Shown: positions 34,363 through 35,591 of the stretch, one piece after another | How positions within the stretch are numbered: position 1 is the stretch's first letter | How the letters are laid out: each line of letters opens with the position of its first letter | Assembly: GCA_021298815.1 (NCBI GenBank) | Contig: JAJTHE010000051.1 | Span: 1 to 35,591 of the forward strand | DNA: 35,591 bases | DNA from: Betaproteobacteria bacterium | GTDB lineage: Bacteria; Pseudomonadota; Gammaproteobacteria; Burkholderiales; CAIKXV01 | Reading direction: 5' to 3' | Made by a program: the position numbers and the translations under genes | Notes under the pieces: model-generated | Told to the model about the DNA's origin: nothing | The model's database searches: none | The model's input: the letters and a program-made list of their open reading frames with translations, nothing else

Positions 34363-34384
34363 GATATTGACGGGAGACCCTGCG

Positions 34385-35266
34385 ATGGGCAATGGTTTCG
34401 AGATTCGCGACCTCGATGCGGCGGTCGGTGCCGAGGTGCTGGGCGTCGACCTCGCCGCGCCGCTCGACGACGCGACCTTCGCCGCGATCGAGCGCGCCTG
34501 GGACGCGCGCGGCATGCTGCTGTTCCGCGGCCAGCGCCTGACTCCGGCGGCGCATGTCGCGTTCAGCCGCCGCTTCGGCGCGGTCGAGGTACCGACCAAC
34601 CGGCAGTACGCGCTCGACGGCATGCCGGAAGTCTACGTGGTGTCGAACATCGTCGAAGGCGGACGCAACATCGGCAACGCCGACGCCGGCCGGGTCTGGC
34701 ATACCGACTCGTCGTACATGGCGGTGCCGAGTCGCGGGTCGCTGCTGTACGCGGTCGAGGTGCCGCGCGATGGGCAAGGGCAGCCGCTGGGCGACACCCT
34801 GTTCGCCAGCATGACTGCCGCCTATGACGAACTGCCCGATGCGATGAAGCGCCGTTGCGAAGGCCTGCATGCGGTGCACGACTACTCGGTGCAGTACGAG
34901 CGCCGGCTGGCGAAGGTGCGTGCCGCCGGCGGCCAGCGGGCGGCACTCGACGCGGGCACGCGCGAACGGGTCGCGCCGATCGTGCACCCGGTGATCCGCC
35001 GCCACCCGCGCTCGGGCCGGCCGTGCATCTATGTGAACCTGGCGATGGTCACCGAGGTGGTCGGCATGGACGAGGCCGACGGACTCGCGCTGCGCGACGA
35101 ACTGGTTGCGTTCGCGACGCAGGACCGCTTCGTGTACCGGCATCGCTGGAACGAAGGCGACCTGGTGATGTGGGACAACACGTCGACACAGCACCTGGCG
35201 ATCGCGGACTATGCGCTGCCGCAGAGACGGTTGATGTATCGGACGACGGTTGCGGGGACGGCCTGA
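34385..35266 (+). CDS. TauD/TfdA-family 2-oxoglutarate/Fe(II)-dependent dioxygenase
   Basis: This 293-aa enzyme has the iron ligands His106 and Asp108 (WHTDSSY) and His270 (STQHLAIADY), with Arg282 and Arg286 (RRLMYR) placed to bind 2-oxoglutarate. The N-terminal LLFRGQRLTP and WDNTSTQH are family landmarks. Members oxidatively cleave sulfonates, aryloxyacids or similar compounds by hydroxylation. The start is the ATG with GGGAGA upstream; a longer frame would overlap the divergent reductase. It could feed a 2-oxoacid to the neighbouring PanE-like enzyme (inference). The substrate is not visible from sequence. Confidence 0.94.
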   Translation: MGNGFEIRDLDAAVGAEVLGVDLAAPLDDATFAAIERAWDARGMLLFRGQRLTPAAHVAFSRRFGAVEVPTNRQYALDGMPEVYVVSNIVEGGRNIGNADAGRVWHTDSSYMAVPSRGSLLYAVEVPRDGQGQPLGDTLFASMTAAYDELPDAMKRRCEGLHAVHDYSVQYERRLAKVRAAGGQRAALDAGTRERVAPIVHPVIRRHPRSGRPCIYVNLAMVTEVVGMDEADGLALRDELVAFATQDRFVYRHRWNEGDLVMWDNTSTQHLAIADYALPQRRLMYRTTVAGTA

Positions 35267-35520
35267 GCTTGCAGGTCTACGGCCGCCTGGTTTGGCTGTT
35301 CACCCAGGAAGCGCGCTTCATTGCAATCGAGGCCCCGAGCGATATTGATGCATCGTCGTGGGTGCCTCGTGCGCCAGACCGCCTGCGTCCGCCAGCAGAA
35401 GCGTAGTCGTGAGTCTTTTTTGACGCCCCTTCCGCTGACGAAACGCGCGGCGTAACGTGTGGGCTCGTCAGGTTCAGCTTGGCCTGCCGGAACCTGCACG
35501 CCCCGGAGGATAGCGTCGTC
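35267..35520. other. Intergenic stretch near the right edge
   Basis: I see no supported gene in these 254 bp. The composition is visibly less GC-rich and less codon-like than the rest, with a six-T run near 35416-35421. A perfect 7-bp inverted repeat, CTGACGA (35435-35441) with TCGTCAG (35465-35471), may be regulatory for whatever follows. Confidence 0.4.
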
Positions 35521-35591
35521 ATGCAATCGCCCGCCCGTCAAGAACAGCGCATCTTCCTAAAGACTCCGGAAGCACGTCAAGGCGTCTGTTA
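35521..35591 (+). CDS. Possible 5' end of a gene running off the window
   Basis: An ATG preceded by CGGAGGA (35504-35510) opens a frame that stays open to the window edge, giving 23 residues (MQSPARQEQ, then RIFLKTPEARQGVC). The fragment is too short to recognise. The ribosome site is good but its 10-bp spacing is slightly long. It could equally be a chance open stretch. Confidence 0.3.
   Translation, partial: MQSPARQEQRIFLKTPEARQGVC

Overview
The window is GC-rich, densely coded DNA, with most codons ending in G or C. It looks like a chromosomal catabolic region of a betaproteobacterium, most likely Burkholderiales. The main reason is eleven complete genes for Bug/TctC-type periplasmic solute-binding proteins, a family massively expanded in Bordetella, Cupriavidus and relatives. 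Mixed in are small-molecule enzymes (amidohydrolases, SDR, cupins, SMP-30 lactonase-like proteins, a ThDP enzyme, a 2-oxoglutarate dioxygenase) and two LysR regulators. I see no rRNA, tRNA, CRISPR array, prophage or insertion sequence.

Layout. (1) 1-7558, plus strand: a compact operon of a truncated amidohydrolase, SDR, two Bugs, a lysine-tailed cupin, a bicupin, a beta-hydroxyacid dehydrogenase and a D-2-hydroxyacid dehydrogenase-type flavoprotein. (2) 7593-8486, minus strand: a LysR regulator, divergent from two Bug genes on the plus strand (8631-10803). A very strong hairpin at 10816-10856 closes this block. (3) 10863-24570, minus strand: thirteen consecutive genes. In transcription order they are cupin, ThDP enzyme, two SMP-30 proteins, two Bugs, a lysine-tailed ACMSD-like amidohydrolase, two Bugs, a Gfo/Idh/MocA oxidoreductase, a C45 N-terminal-nucleophile acyltransferase/amidase, and two NodB-fold hydrolases. 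A CysB-like LysR gene (24696-25628) diverges from the head of this operon. (4) 25673-26362, minus strand: a frameshifted remnant of an exported SMP-30/NHL-like protein. (5) 26557-28771, plus strand: two paralogous cupins and a Bug, converging on another Bug. (6) 30031-32118: an orphan hybrid histidine kinase. (7) 32168-34305, minus strand: a ketopantoate reductase-family gene and a Bug, divergent from a TauD/TfdA-type dioxygenase. The last 325 bp hold only the possible first codons of another gene.

How the genes may work together (inference). The binding proteins capture organic acids or related anions. The C45 and NodB-fold enzymes would break amide or imide bonds. The SMP-30 protein would open a lactone. 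The ThDP and ACMSD-like enzymes would act on oxo acids by carbon-carbon chemistry, and the dehydrogenases would oxidise hydroxy acids. No TctA/TctB-type membrane subunits are encoded here, so all eleven binding proteins are orphans within the window.

Most notable observations: three adjacent paralogue pairs (NodB, SMP-30, cupin) in which one member has lost its predicted metal ligands; histone-H1-like lysine/alanine tails on two unrelated metalloenzymes in different operons; a CysB-like regulator whose sulfate-binding residues are largely replaced; a possible structured leader abutting the first start codon of the 13-gene operon; and two Bug proteins that share a shortened ligand loop together with loss of the PYKG glycine.
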